This document shows positions 47,082-59,311 of a DNA stretch of 64,000 nucleotides, piece by piece. The position numbers and the translations under genes were made by a program. This stretch comes from Eleusine coracana subsp. coracana (Eukaryota > Streptophyta > Magnoliopsida > Poales > Poaceae), in assembly GCA_032690845.1 (NCBI GenBank), contig CM064427.1, positions 18,425,501-18,489,500 of the forward strand, in the 5' to 3' direction. The notes beneath the pieces were generated by a model. That model did not search any database. It worked only from the letters and a program-made list of their open reading frames with translations, and was not told the origin of the DNA. The stretch's first letter is position 1. Every line of letters starts with the position of its first letter.

Positions 47082-48444
47082 ATCTCCCCCTTGATGAGTA
47101 CATTGACAACATGAAATGCACAAAGATTAGAGATTGAAATTCGAAGCCGAATAAGCACATCCAAATGGCCAAACCCAAAGAAAAGGTGAAAAATAGGCCA
47201 TCTAGCAAAATAGGGATCACAAAATCAAGAGTTGGCAAAGACAACGACTTGAGACGCAAAAAGTGTGAAAAGAGCAAGAAAACACTCAAGGACATGAAAT
47301 GCTCCCCCTCAACTTATGGTAGATCTCATGTAATGCAAAATGGATCATTTTAAGTTTTTTAGCATTATTTGTGCATGACCCACAACTTTCTCCCCCTTTG
47401 GCAATGAACTTATCAAAGAAGCAAAAGAACAAACATGCAATGAATAAAAATGCAAACCTAAGGAGCTTCAACAATTATGAAAACAAGCATTTTACTTTGC
47501 TAATCGTAATCATAGAGCTATGAAGTGTAAAAGCAAAAGCTCACAATCATGCAGATATCAAAAGCATATAGCAATGCATAAGCTCCAAGAGCTAGACAAG
47601 TTAAGCAGAAAGATTGACTAGCTTAGATAGAATCAAATTTGCTTATCATGAGAAAACTGCCACCATATGTATAAGTACTCCCATCCAAGGCAAAACAAGC
47701 ATCAAGTGAATCAAAGAAACTAACCAGTCTCAATCTCAACTAGGGCAACAAGCATGCGCAGAAAATGAGCTTCACAAACACTCACATATGCAATAGAGAC
47801 TCAATTGATCAAGTGTTTATTATTTATCCTTATGTGTACTCTTATCCATATGGAAGGTCGCATGACTGGGTATGGCAAACACCCCGAGGCCTCAAGTCAC
47901 AGTGTTTGTATTTAGCATTTTAGAATTATCTTGATCAAAGCACTTAGCAGATTTTTTATGATTAATCACAAGACAAAAGAGCATGCCTTTACTGCAAAAG
48001 GAAAACATGTTCCCACAATGTTCCATCATGAGCTAAACATTTGCAAAGCCTTCCATTTCGCAAACACAAGGTGCCAAAGCCAAGACATCCTCTAGCCTAG
48101 CCTCAACACAAGTTTCAACAACGATAAAAGCAATTATCCACATGGTGAGCAAGTTTTGGCAAGATTAGTTCATAAGGTTCACAAAAAGATAAGTTTATCT
48201 TTAAGATTAGCAAGTTGCTCAACAAAAGTCTATGACAGGCCATCTAGATAATCCTAGCAAGAGAGTTTGCTCATCACATCCATACAACTTAGCTCGAGCT
48301 CAACCATAGCAATGAGAAATACAAGAAGGCATAAGAATCAAAGCCCATCTACAAATACATATATTATAAATGAGATGCAATGCAGAAAAAGTAAGATACA
48401 TATATACAACAGCATCAACTCCAAGAGCAAAGAGCAACTCCCCC
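47082..48444 (-). other. 3' non-coding region of the Sirevirus with several polypurine tracts
   Basis: A 1.36-kb segment with no coding similarity between the RNase H end and the 3' LTR. On the minus strand AAGGGGGAGA lies directly next to the LTR (47083-47093), and similar GAGGGGGAG / AAAGGGGGAG tracts recur near 47305, 47392 and 48440. Multiple such tracts are a reported Sirevirus trait. Confidence 0.7.
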
Positions 48445-49014
48445 TCAAACAATGCCATAGGGATGACAAATACCAAGTTCCCCTCGAAGAAAAGCAAACC
48501 TTGAAGCATCTAGAGGCTTGGTGAAAATGTCGGCCAATTGGTGTTTAGTGTTAATGTATTTGAGGTCAACATCTCCCTTCTCAACATTGTCTCTCAGGAA
48601 GTGGAATCTCACATTTATATGTTTGACCTTACCATGTTGGATTGGGTTTTTGGCTAAGCATATGACACTGGAGTTATCACACATAAGTCGAACACTCTTG
48701 AAGTTTAACCCAAAGTCTCTCATGGTGGAAATCATCCATAGGATTTGTGAACAACAGCTAGCAGCAGCAACATACTCAGCTTCGGTTGTGGATTGGGCTA
48801 CGCTAGATTGCTTGCGAGAAGACCAACAAACCAGAAAAGTACCCAAAAAGTGACAAGTACCAGAAGTGCTCTTCCTATCAATTCTACACCCAGCAAAGTC
48901 CGCATCCGAATACCTAATAAGATCAAGAGATAAAGATGCGGAGTACCAAAGACCGAACTCAAGGGTGTATTTGAGATACCTGAAGATGCGCTTGACAGCC
49001 TTGCGATGAGTCAC
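48445..49014 (-). pseudogene. Sirevirus RNase H domain and end of pol
   Basis: The Copia RNase H is clear: GLWYSAS, YSDADFAGCRIDRKSTSG, STTEAEYVAAASCCSQ, LMCDNSSVICLAKNP, then HINVRFHFLRD and TKHQLADIFTKPL. The catalytic Asp and Glu positions are kept. The frame is open for 189 codons but overlaps a break with the preceding reverse transcriptase part. Its role was to remove the RNA strand during reverse transcription. Confidence 0.9.
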
Positions 49015-49913
49015 CCTTTTGAAAGCTTGAAAGCTGCAAAGTGTATGTCAGGTCTTGTCGCCGTCAGGTATAAGAGAGAGTCAATCATGCTCCTGTACTC
49101 CCTTTGGTCCACCGCTTCACAGTCTTCATCGGGGTCAAGTGTTGTTGTTGTGGACATTGGTGTTGACAACGGCTTCACATTGACCATGTCGAACTTCTTC
49201 AAGAGATCCTTCATGTACTTGGTTTGATGTATGAAGGTACCTTGCTTGCACTTCTTGATTTGAAGTCCAAGAAAAAAGGTGATCTCACCCATCATTGACA
49301 TCTGGAATTCACTTTCGATAGCTTCCTGAAATCTGGACACAAGAGCATGAGAGGAACCTCCAAAGATGATATCATCCATGTAAATCTGAACCATTAGAAA
49401 GTCATTGCGATGCTTTAGAGTGAACAAGGTTTTGTCAACACACCCCATGACATACCTGCGCTCTAACAAGAAGGTCTTAAGCCTTGCATACCATGTCCTA
49501 GGTGCTTACTTTAGCCCGTACAAAGCATTTTGAAGCTTGTACACACGGTTTGGGTATTTGTGGTGCTCAAAGCCAGATGGTTGTCTCACATAAACCTCTT
49601 CTTCTATAAAACCATTTAGGAAGGCACTCTTGACATCCATTTGGTAGAGTCTAATGCCCTTAGAGGCAGCAAATGCAAGCAAGATCCTAATGGCTTCTAT
49701 GCGTGCTATAGGAGCAAAGGTTTCCCCATAGTCTAAGCCCTCCACTTGACTGAAACCCTGGGCAACAAGTCTAGCCTTGTTTCTAACAACCTCACCATCT
49801 TCCCCATGCTTGTTTTTGAAAACCCACTTGGTTCCTATGACATTGACACCAACAGGAGGCTCTACTAGGGTCCACACTTTGTTTCTCTCAAAGTTTTCCA
49901 ACTCCTCATGCAT
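49011..49913 (-). pseudogene. Sirevirus reverse transcriptase (RVT_2)
   Basis: The Copia-type polymerase is carried in two open stretches, 49913-49506 and 49469-49011, separated by an in-frame stop at 49506-49508. Motifs: VGVNVIGTKWVFKNKHGEDG, KARLVAQGFSQ, YGETFAPIARIEAIR, LYQMDVKSAFLNG and IYMDDIIFGG, the Met-Asp-Asp form of the catalytic box. It is inactive as a full protein because of the stop. Confidence 0.9.
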
Positions 49914-50252
49914 GATATTAACCCAATATTAATCAGATAATGCATGTCCAACATCCCAAGGTTCAAAGGTGGCAACAAAGAGAGAATTAGTAAAACAGGC
50001 GAGATGTGCAGACCTTGATCTTGTTGTCCTCTCATAGAGATTACCGATCATCTGTTGAGGTGGATGTTGACACTGAATGTGGTAAGGAGCCTCTCTCTTA
50101 GAGCGTACCTCCCCCTCAACCACAGCTGGAGATGGCTCGACAGCTGCTGAGGTCGATGTAGAAGCTTCTGGACCCTCTACTGGAGTGGTGGAAGCAGCAG
50201 GAACAAGCTTGGATGTGGGATGGAATGACTCATCATCGTCATCATCCAAACC

Positions 50253-51368
50253 TTATAGGTCCTCTTCTACAAAGATACTCTCCTCCATCTCCTTGTTACC
50301 TGCAATCTCAATCACATTGCTTGCACAAGAGTTTGATTCATCAAAGGTTACATCGCAGGATTCTACGATGGTGTTAGTCTCCAAATTCAGAACTCTATAG
50401 GAATGGCCATGAGGGGTGTTACCAAGAAAGATGCCATCAGAAGATCTCGACTCGAACTTATCAAGATTACCACGCTTGAGAATAAAGCACTTGCAACCAA
50501 AGACACGCAAATGAGAAACTGATGGCTTTCTCTCAAAGCGTAGCTCATAGGAAGTCACATTAAGAATTGAGCGCAAGAAAATTCAATTGAAAACATAGCA
50601 AGCAGTGCTAATGGCCTCAGCCCAGAACCGCCTTAGAGTCCTATGCTCATCGAGCATCGTCCAGGCCATTTCCACCAAGGTTCTGTTCTTTCTTTCGACT
50701 ACACCATTCTGCTGAGGGACACGAGGTGCTGAAAACTGATGCTCAATACCATGCTCAAGACAAAAAGCATCAAAGGAGGAGTTCTTGAACTCGGTGCCAT
50801 TATCACTGCGAATTGCTCGTAACGCACCAGGAAGTTTCTTGAACAACCTCAAAGGTAAGCTCCAAAAATAATGAAACACTCCATCCTTGCTCTCAAGAAA
50901 GTAAACCCAAGAGTAGCGAGAGTAGTCGTCAACAATCACAAGAACATACCACTTCCCACCCGCCGAACGAACCCAAGAAGGACCAACTGTGTCCATATGA
51001 AGCAACTCTCCAGGGCGTTCAGTCATCACCAAATTGATTGGTGGATGAGAAGCGGCAATCATTTTCCCATGACGACAAGGAGCACAAACCAAATCCTTAT
51101 CAAATTTGAGCTTAGGCAATCCTCGGATCAAACCTAGGCCACTCAAGCGACAAAGCAAGTCAAAGTTCATGTGACCTAGTCTCCTATGCCATTTCCATAG
51201 CTCAGAAGAAGATTGAGCAAACAAGCACTTGTGAGAACTAGGAGAACCAGCAAAATCAGCCTGAAAAACTTTCCCAATGCTAGAAATCCCATAAACCAAA
51301 GAGCCATTTGAATCAAGAACACAAGAAGCATTTTTCTTAAAACACACTTCCAAACCAACATCAAGCAA
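50253..51368 (-). pseudogene. Sirevirus gag-pre-integrase and integrase
   Basis: The frame 51368-50583 contains the HHCC zinc motif (WHRRLGHMNFDLL ... CAPCRHGK) and the catalytic D-D-E core: LLHMDTVGPSW, AIRSDNGTEF and PQQNGVVERKN. The next stretch, 50576-50253, carries the typical post-core segment LRVFGCKCFILKRG and DGIFLGNTPHGHSYRV. A stop near 50580 separates the two. The Asp/Asp/Glu residues of the core are preserved. Confidence 0.9.
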
Positions 51369-51941
51369 CTAAGAGACAAAGAGGAGATTGTACTTGAGAT
51401 GCTCAACCAAACCAACATCCTTGAGAGTGAATTTTTCATTTACCTTTACTGCGCCTCTTACCTTCACTCTCCCTCTCTTGTCATCTCCAAAGGTCACATA
51501 CTCCCGGCGCTTCAAAGGAGTGAGGCTGGAGAACTACTTTGCATCTCCGGTCATATGACGCGAACACCCGGAGTCCATCAACCATTTGTTCTCTAGGCCT
51601 CCACCTGTTGTCTACAAAGAATGAGAAGGAAAGATCGATGACTCAGTGCTCAGGTTAGAAAGAAAACTCTTAGGAAGCTAGCACTAAATCACACGACCTG
51701 CAGGGGTTACCACAGTTCTTTGCACATTACCTGTCGAATGCGTGGGACGAGAACCACGATGGGGAAAGCATGGCCTGTCAAAGCGTCTCGACTCAAATCC
51801 GTGGTTGTGAGGATAGAAATTATCTGTGTTAAAGCCAAATCCACGCGAGCAACGCTCACCATGATGGGGAAAACAAGGGGCACCATAGCGCTGCTGAGCA
51901 AAGCCTCTGTTTCGTGTGTCAAAGCCATATGAGGAATGACC

Positions 51942-54106
51942 CTATCCACGATAGGCACGAGAAAAAGAGCGAGGCTGAAAACCAACAAAATCATCATGAT
52001 GCACATTCCTAGTTAACTCAGCTTGCATCCTCTCAATTCTCTTACGTCTATAACAATACTCATCCAAGTGACCCTTACGACCACAGAACATGCAAATATA
52101 GACACTCTCATGTTTAGGCTTAGCTTGCACAGTGGGTTTGGGTTTTGGCTTCTCGGCTTGCTTTGGGTTGAAGGAAGGATTGGGGTTAGGTGGGTAGTAT
52201 GTGTCAGTGGGTTTGATTGACTGTTCCTCATCCTTGTAGCTAGAGCTAGGCACAAACTTACTCACATTCTCACTCTCCTTGTCACACCTCTCAAATCCCA
52301 AGTCCAAGTTGTAGGTTGACCTACTGGCACTTTCTTTAACTCTTGTCAAGTCACTCTCAATCTTATCCTCACTCACTAGGGTTCTTTGGAGACGAGAGAT
52401 GAGATAGTCATTTTCTTGGGTTAGGATTTTATTTTCCTCTCTAGTGATTGCAAGCTTATTCTTAAGAGAGCCACATACTACACATGGTGGTGGAAGAACT
52501 TTTGAGCGAGTCTTATCTAGCAGCTTGGACTCGAGCTCTTTGACTTTGAGGGTTTGAGCTTCCAACTCATTAGTGAGCTTGGGGCACTTCTGACATGCAC
52601 CCAAAAGAGTTGGTCTAGCTTTGAATTCATCAAGCTCTTTAAGGGCACTCTCAAGGTGACTAGCAACTTGAGCATGCACACTTTCCCTCTATGCAAGATC
52701 ATTCATCACAACTTGACAAGACTCACACTCAACAGCAATGTCATCTTTTGCAAGCTTAGACCTAAGCGAAGTGATTTCATACTCAGCACTCTCCAACTTA
52801 GACTTAAGCTCTCTACTCTCACGAACAGCGCTGCGTAGCTTATCATCTTGCATGAGCAAAGCTTCACATAAATGATCAAGTTCAGAAGAGACCTTATCAA
52901 GAGTGGGAGGTACCTCGCTTGTGTCGGAGTCGGAGCCAGAGTCGGTGTCGTGATCATTCTTTGCCATGAAGCAAAGCCCGGTGAAGTCATCCTTCCTCTT
53001 GACTCATGGCTTTTCAACCTCCTCCTTAGATCTTGTAAGGCCATCGCTTGATGTGAGGTCAACGTCGCTTAGAGCAGCAACGCAGGCGCGTGCGACCACC
53101 TTCGTGAACTTTTTGGAGTTCTTGCCTTTCTTGAAGAAGCGGTTCTTCTTCTTCTTGAATTCTTCAGAGTTTTTGTCGTGGTACCCGACCTTCTTCTTCT
53201 TCTTGGGGCAGTCAGCAATGAAGTGTCCAGGGCCACCACACTCGAAGTAGGTTCTTGAGCCACCTCCTCTTCTCTCCTTCCAGTTGTTATAGAACTTCCT
53301 GAACTTCCTTGTGAGCAAGACAGCTCCTCGTCAAGAATGCACTCCATCTGTTCATTGGAAGCTGCAACAAGAGAAGACAAAGCAAACTCCAAAGAAGACT
53401 TGTCGAGTGAGGGGTTAGTTCCATAAGAAGTACCATTATGACTATCCTTCTGAGAGCTAGAAAGCAAAGCCATGCTGGAAGCAGGATTAGCAAGATTAGG
53501 ACGAGACTTCCAAGATAGTTCATGAGATTTTAGCTTGCTATACAGCTGCTCATAGTCCAGGGTATTGAAATCAACAATTTTTTCTAGTGCAGCAATCTTA
53601 ACCCCCTAAGCATTTTTATTAAGTCAGTACAACAATTGCTTAGCTCTATCATTATCACTGCACACAAGGTTACCACAAGCTCGCAAGTTGCACACAATGG
53701 CCTCAAACCTACGAAAAGTGTCATCTAGTGACTCGCCGGGTTTTTGTGTATAGGTTTGGTACTGTCTATTATAAGAATCCTTACGCATAGACTTGACTTG
53801 ATTGGTACCCTCATGGTACGTGCAAAGCTTTGCCCAAATGGCATGTGCAGTATCAAGATGAGCAACACGGTCATGTTCATTCCTACCTAGAGTAGAAAGT
53901 AGGATATTAACAACTTTGGAGTTGTTCTCATACCTGGTTAACTCACCTACTGGCGCAGTGTTGAGGTCGTCCGGTATGGTGTAGTTCTGCTCCACGATCT
54001 CCTAAATTTCACGTCCTTGGCTTAAGAGATAAGCCTTGGTCTGTGACTTCTACTAGGGAAAGTCCTCTCCATCGAACATCCAAAGCTTGACCGCACGCTT
54101 CCCCAT
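51942..54106 (-). pseudogene. Sirevirus gag with coiled coil and two zinc knuckles
   Basis: It starts at an ATG at 54106 (MGKRAVKLWMFDGEDFP), soon hits stops, and continues as separate open stretches. 53995-53624 is the gag core, ending KPGESLDDTFRRFEAIVCNL then AKQLL. 53318-53004 has a CCHC knuckle (YFECGGPGHFIADCPKKKKK). 52967-52689 is a Leu/Glu-rich coiled coil. 52679-51942 has a second coiled region and another knuckle, MFCGRKGHLDEYCYRRKR. The enlarged gag is typical of Sireviruses. Several stops and frame changes make it non-functional. Confidence 0.85.
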
Positions 54107-54154
54107 ATCGCCTTTGGATCACAAAGCCGGTGAAGGTCAACTAGTGATCAAACC

Positions 54155-54167
54155 GGTTCTGATACCA
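54155..54167 (-). promoter_or_regulatory. Primer binding site of the Sirevirus
   Basis: The minus strand reads TGGTATCAGAACC, matching the 3' end complement of initiator methionine tRNA (usual form TGGTATCAGAGC) with one change. It lies two bases from the 5' LTR, as expected. Confidence 0.88.
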
Positions 54168-54169
54168 AT

Positions 54170-55960
54170 TAAAGGACCGAGAAGATGACCAAAGGAGGGG
54201 TGAATGGGAGCTAATAAAAATTCTTTACAAGAACTTGGCCTACGTCTCAATTATAACCCAAGCCAACCTCTAAACTGATCACCAAGGCCACACACACCAA
54301 CTTGTGATGTGCTAACCCTAGAGTGATCAACTACAGCAGTAGAACACAGTGGAAATAAAAGGGAACAACAAAGACTTGAATCAGTGAAAAAAGCGCACAC
54401 AAGTCATCTTACTGGACTACCATCGGCAGTGCCGATCAAAGCCATCGGCAATGCCGGTAAGACCCATCGGCAGTACCGGTGAGGAAGTCTCAAAAGCAGC
54501 AGACAAAATACATCGGCAGTGCCGGTCTGTCCATCGGCAGTGCTGGTGCGGGGTTCGGATGACCCTCTAGCATTGCCGGTCCCGGTCATCGGCAGTGCCG
54601 ATCGACCCAGACAGAACAGGAAAAGGTTTCAGGATTAGGCAAAAACTTGGTCAAAAACTAATCAAACAAACTCCAAATGATGCGATTTTTGGACTAGTGA
54701 ATCCTCAACACATCACGACCCTGTTTGTAGAAGATCAAATCAATTGGCTCAAGGAATCATCACGAATTTCAGATCTTGTGTCAAGAATACTAAAAAGAGG
54801 AAACTTAAGAAATCCTTCAAATCAAAGGTGCTAGAGCTATTGATTCGGTCAAGAATCCATATAGGATTGTTCTAGCTCATCATAGCAACAAGTTTCTCAA
54901 GAAATCCGACCCAAAAACTCATCTAAAAAGGAGACCAAAAATTTCCACGAAAATAGCTCCAAAAATAGAGAAAAAGAGAAATTCAGGATTTAGGGAGAGA
55001 GGAAGATCTTGACCACAAAAATAAATCCCATATCATTGATTCAATAATTTAAGATACATGATTACATGGGTAGGAAGCCACCCTCATCCTCCCACTATTT
55101 GAGAAGGGTAAGATATGTCTGCCACACACCCACTACTCTCCTCTTTACAGATAAAGCACTCTCCTAACACATGAGAAGAAAAACCTAGCAAGGCTAATAG
55201 TAAGAGAGGCACCTCTTCCACCAGCCCTACCTCTCCTTACATAGGCATAGGGGTTGTCCACATGACCACTCTATCCTTGACCTACATAACACTGCCACCT
55301 ACCACCAGGGGTAAACTTGTCCATCTCTCTCCTCATCGCCCGAACGCTCTCGGGCCCTTCACGACTTTGCTTCGCCTCGAAGCAAACTCCATGATGGTGC
55401 CACGTGCACCACCAACCACCGCAACCGGTTTTGAGGCCCAAACCGAGAAACCGCCTTGCACGCTTCTCAAAGCGTGACTTCTCGATGTCGACGCGTGTCA
55501 TCTTGTCCCGCTATCCTGACCACCGACAAGTCTCTCCCGTTCCTTGTCCATCGGGCCCCCTTGTCACTTGCACCGGCATCCCGCTCGCCTTGACTTGGTC
55601 AACACGTCGTTTTCATCACCACCACGATTTTGAGGCTCAACCGTGAAACTATCCGTGCTTCTTGCCTCTCCGCGTGTACGGTATGGATCATCTTTGACTC
55701 CACCTGGCCTCCTGATCGTCTAGCCCCAAGTCTCCTACTTGTGTCCGATCCTCTCGCCGTTGACCGTCAAGTTGACTCCAGTAACCTACACATCATGAGA
55801 CAAGCAAACACATTTCTCATCTCCTGCAAACTCTCCAATATCCTTACCAACTCCGGCCGTAATCCCTAGATTTCCGCATTTCAACTCAAACACCAACTCA
55901 ACCAATGTCAATTACTCATCATATATTGCAAACCATGGCACATGTCCATATGGTTTCTTA
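54170..55960 (-). repeat. 5' LTR of the Sirevirus
   Basis: 1791 bp, from TAAAGGACCGAGAAG to CATATGGTTTCTTA. The ends deviate from TG...CA by single substitutions (TA and TA), which supports decay. Seven palindrome copies lie at 54421-54603. Confidence 0.88.
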
Positions 55961-56697
55961 TCTAGGGTCTAAGACAACTCTACCCTTGACCTATAACTCA
56001 TTGTCACCTACCACCAGGGGCAAAACTGTCCAACTCTTTTTCCTTTGCCCGAATGCCATCGAGCCTTTCACAACTTTGCTTCACCTCGACGCAAGCTCCG
56101 CGATAATGCCACGTGCACCTCCAATCGCTACCACGGATATTGAGGCCTAAACCGGCAAACCGCCTTACACGCTTCTCAAAGCATGACTTCTTAATCTTGA
56201 CGCGTGTCATCTCGTCCAGTGATTCTCCTCAACGGCAAGTCTCTCCCGCCTCTAATCCATTGGAAGTCTCTACTTGCACCGACGTCCGATCACCTTGACT
56301 TGGCCAACCACGCCGTTTTGATCACCACCTACGGTTTTAAGGCTCAACCGCAAAACCGTCTGTGCTTCTTGCCTCTTCACGTGTATGGTGTGAATCACTC
56401 TTGACTTCACCCGGCCTTCTGATCGTATGGCCTCAAGTCTCCTACTTGTGTCCGATCCTCTCGCCGTTAACCGTCAAGTTGACTCCAGTGAACTACACAT
56501 TATAAGACAAGCAAACACATTTTCCATCTCCTGCAACTTCACCAATATCTTCACCAACTCCGGTTAGTAAAAAATATGACATGCATAAACTCATGCAATC
56601 CCCAAATTCCCGTATTTTAACTCGAACACCGAATTCAATCAATGTCAATTACTCATCAAATATTGTAAACCATGACACATATCCACATAATTTCTCA
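55961..56697 (-). mobile_element. Right half of the old Sirevirus solo LTR
   Basis: It begins TCTAGGGTCTAAGAC, which aligns to the LTR just after TATATAGGCCTAG, and runs to CATAATTTCTCA. Together with 44169-45284 it makes one LTR of about 1.85 kb. It is more diverged from the others than they are from each other. The outer flanks GGAAC (left) and AAAAC (right) share only three of five bases, so its own target duplication is decayed or absent. Confidence 0.85.
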
Positions 56698-59311
56698 AAA
56701 ACACACAAGATTCATGATATACTTTAGATCTACTTGTAGCAGAATTTGTAATTCTCCGTAAAATAGTTTACCAACAAATTATGAGTTTGCACTTGATACG
56801 TCACGAGTTAAGTTGGCCAATCACCATCAGTGCAGGACGATATTCTGTTTCAGAAGCGTAGGGTGCAGATAGTCCACTGCCTATTCTGTTGAGCTGTAGG
56901 AACTCGAAGAGCAGGAGCTCCGTTTCCGTATTCGAATCACATCCGCAACAGCTTGGTTCGCTACTCTTGAGCTAAAATAATCACAAGACGTGATGGCTAG
57001 TGACACTTTCGCTTTTATTTGCATGGAGCGGCAGATTGATCTCACATGAACCTTCTGATGTCTATCATCTATCTTCCATGGGCTCCGATGCCTGGATCAA
57101 TGAAAGTTTGTCTTATGATAACTTTCGTGATGGATGAGCCAATATAGTTATCTCTAAGCTATATTTTTTGTAGCCACAGACAGTGTAGAATCTTCAGGGT
57201 TCGCACTTATCTGATTTCAGTTTCCTCATGCTCATGTTTTTTTAAAAAAAAATGTTCTGGATGCGTTTTGTTTTCCTTATGCTCATTTTAGTTGTTGATT
57301 TTGCGCTCAGTATTTCTTAGAGAGCTAACGTGCCAAGCAGGGAAATTTCACATTGGTTCAGACTAAATGAATCGGGAAGCACAATTCTTTAATTCACAAC
57401 TCACAAAGTTTGTTACCAGCCACACAAGGGAAAAGTTTTCGAATGAGAGACCAGATACCATGCCCCTATTGCAAGTTTTAGAAGCATATCCTGAATTGTT
57501 ACGGTGATTCATCTATAATGATGTAATATTACTTTGGAGTTTCAAAAGTAAAGTTATACTACTCAGTTCGGTCATTTTACTGAACCGTGTAGAATCATCC
57601 TAAAACCACAAATTTCTTCTGAAAGGGAAAGTCAAAAAGGGTAGTATCCTGATGGGCTGGTTAGCGTGTAAAATAGAGGGATGATTCTCACTCGGCGTAA
57701 CAATCAAGCCTTTCCGTTCGGCCAGCTAGTGCTAGTGCTGTGCCACTGATCAAAGAGGTACAGCTTGCAGCTTCTAGCGTTGGGCACGAATGTTGCAGAT
57801 GCCACGGATTATTGATGACGTAGAGAAAAACGCAACTTGTTTCAGTTCAGATCGCAAAAAGATGTTACATCAAGTGAGGGCTAATTGACAACAAATCCCT
57901 GAAAAAAAGGAGCTTTTCTGATGCCCGGAAAAGAAACGACTTGTGTAGATACAATAAAGCACAGTGAGGGTGATCGATTGGCACATGCATCATCTGAAGT
58001 GCAGCAAACAGGGAACATGAATAAATAAAACAATAATCGAATTCCAAGCACCTTCAAGCCCTTCTGCAAATACATGAATCAATCACAAATAACCATACGA
58101 TGCTTCATCTGCAGAAGAAGTGTAAAAAACAAGAGAAATTTGTAGAAACCGACAGAGAAAGAAAGAAGATTTACTAATCTCTAAGATGACTTTCCCTTGT
58201 TGTTAGATCTCTAGCAAGTTTTTCATATGAAAAGAATTACCTGGGAAAATTCTAAAAAGGATATGATAATAATAAATTGAGCGCTATAGGAGTACAGCAG
58301 GCGTTAGACAATTATTTACGCGTCTAATTTCTAGTACATTACCAATTCAAAGTTGATTCGTCATGAACAGTCATTCTTCTGCACAAAAATACCGTGCTCC
58401 ACATTTTTATGACGTTATGAACTTAACTTGGCAATCTGAAATATGTAAGATAACATTTTCAAAACTACTGTGCTCCTCATTTATATGATTTTCTGAAAAA
58501 ATATATTCAACATTTTGAAATAGTATATTTGAATAACTGACTCTTGCTAATCAAATAATCTCTATTTTGCCATCTTGTTGCTTAGCCCAATCGACTTAAG
58601 TTCATCCGGTTATCTCCAGACATGAACACTCACAGGCCTGGTCTCATTGACGCCTTTGTCCATGTCATACTAGGCCGAGTCAATCAGAGATGCGCAGCAC
58701 ACGCTGATCTTGGTTTAGAGTTTTGGACCCGTTCAGGTTCAGCAATACTAGGCCAAGCCCAAAACAACTGCCCATGCTTTCAGGCTGGCCGAAAGCCAGG
58801 TATGGTCATAGTCTGGTAGTTCAACAACCTTGTTCCCAGTACCATAACATGCTTAAAAAGCACAATCACATGTCTCTTAGCAGCTCGTGTTATTTAGAAT
58901 CCATGTGCTTGCAAGCAGACCATGTGGGAGTACGGCTAATTATCCAGCAATGTGACGGATCCTGAGACACCTCAGTACTCTGTTTTGTAACAACTTAAGT
59001 TAGTACAAACTAACATGCAAGTCAACTACTACTCCAACCTAAAATACCGTGGCAGGATAATATAAAGAATGGTGCCACTTGGCAGACATCTGATATTTTT
59101 CCAAGGAGGCTATATGTATAATCAGAATGAATTTCGTTCTGTCCTGCTGGGACGGCAATTATACAGTTTATACTTCTCTAAACCATTCCTACAATCTCGA
59201 CAATATGCACCTGGGCAGAACGAATAGTAACTTTACACAAGACAATGAATGGTAAAAAATGGATGGTATACAATAATCTCTAACACCATAACCCAAGAGC
59301 CAACCAAAGCT
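56698..59311. other. Intergenic DNA and 3' flank of the second GT61 gene
   Basis: No gene recognised. The part next to 59311 should contain the 3' untranslated region of the minus-strand gene. Confidence 0.4.

Larger units (their letters stand above)
45285..55960 (-). mobile_element. Full-length Copia retrotransposon of the Sirevirus type, dead
   Basis: Structure on the minus strand: 5' LTR 54170-55960, primer binding site 54155-54167, gag 54106 to about 51.9 kb, protease and integrase region, reverse transcriptase, RNase H to 48445, a long 3' non-coding part with several polypurine tracts, 3' LTR 45285-47081. Domain order integrase before reverse transcriptase defines Copia. The long gag with a coiled coil and two zinc knuckles, repeated AAGGGGGAG tracts (near 47085, 47305, 47392, 48440) and palindrome arrays in the LTRs are hallmarks described for Sireviruses. 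The insertion site gives CTAG shared at both borders (CCTAG left, TCTAG right). Many stops and frame breaks make it non-autonomous now. Confidence 0.9.
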
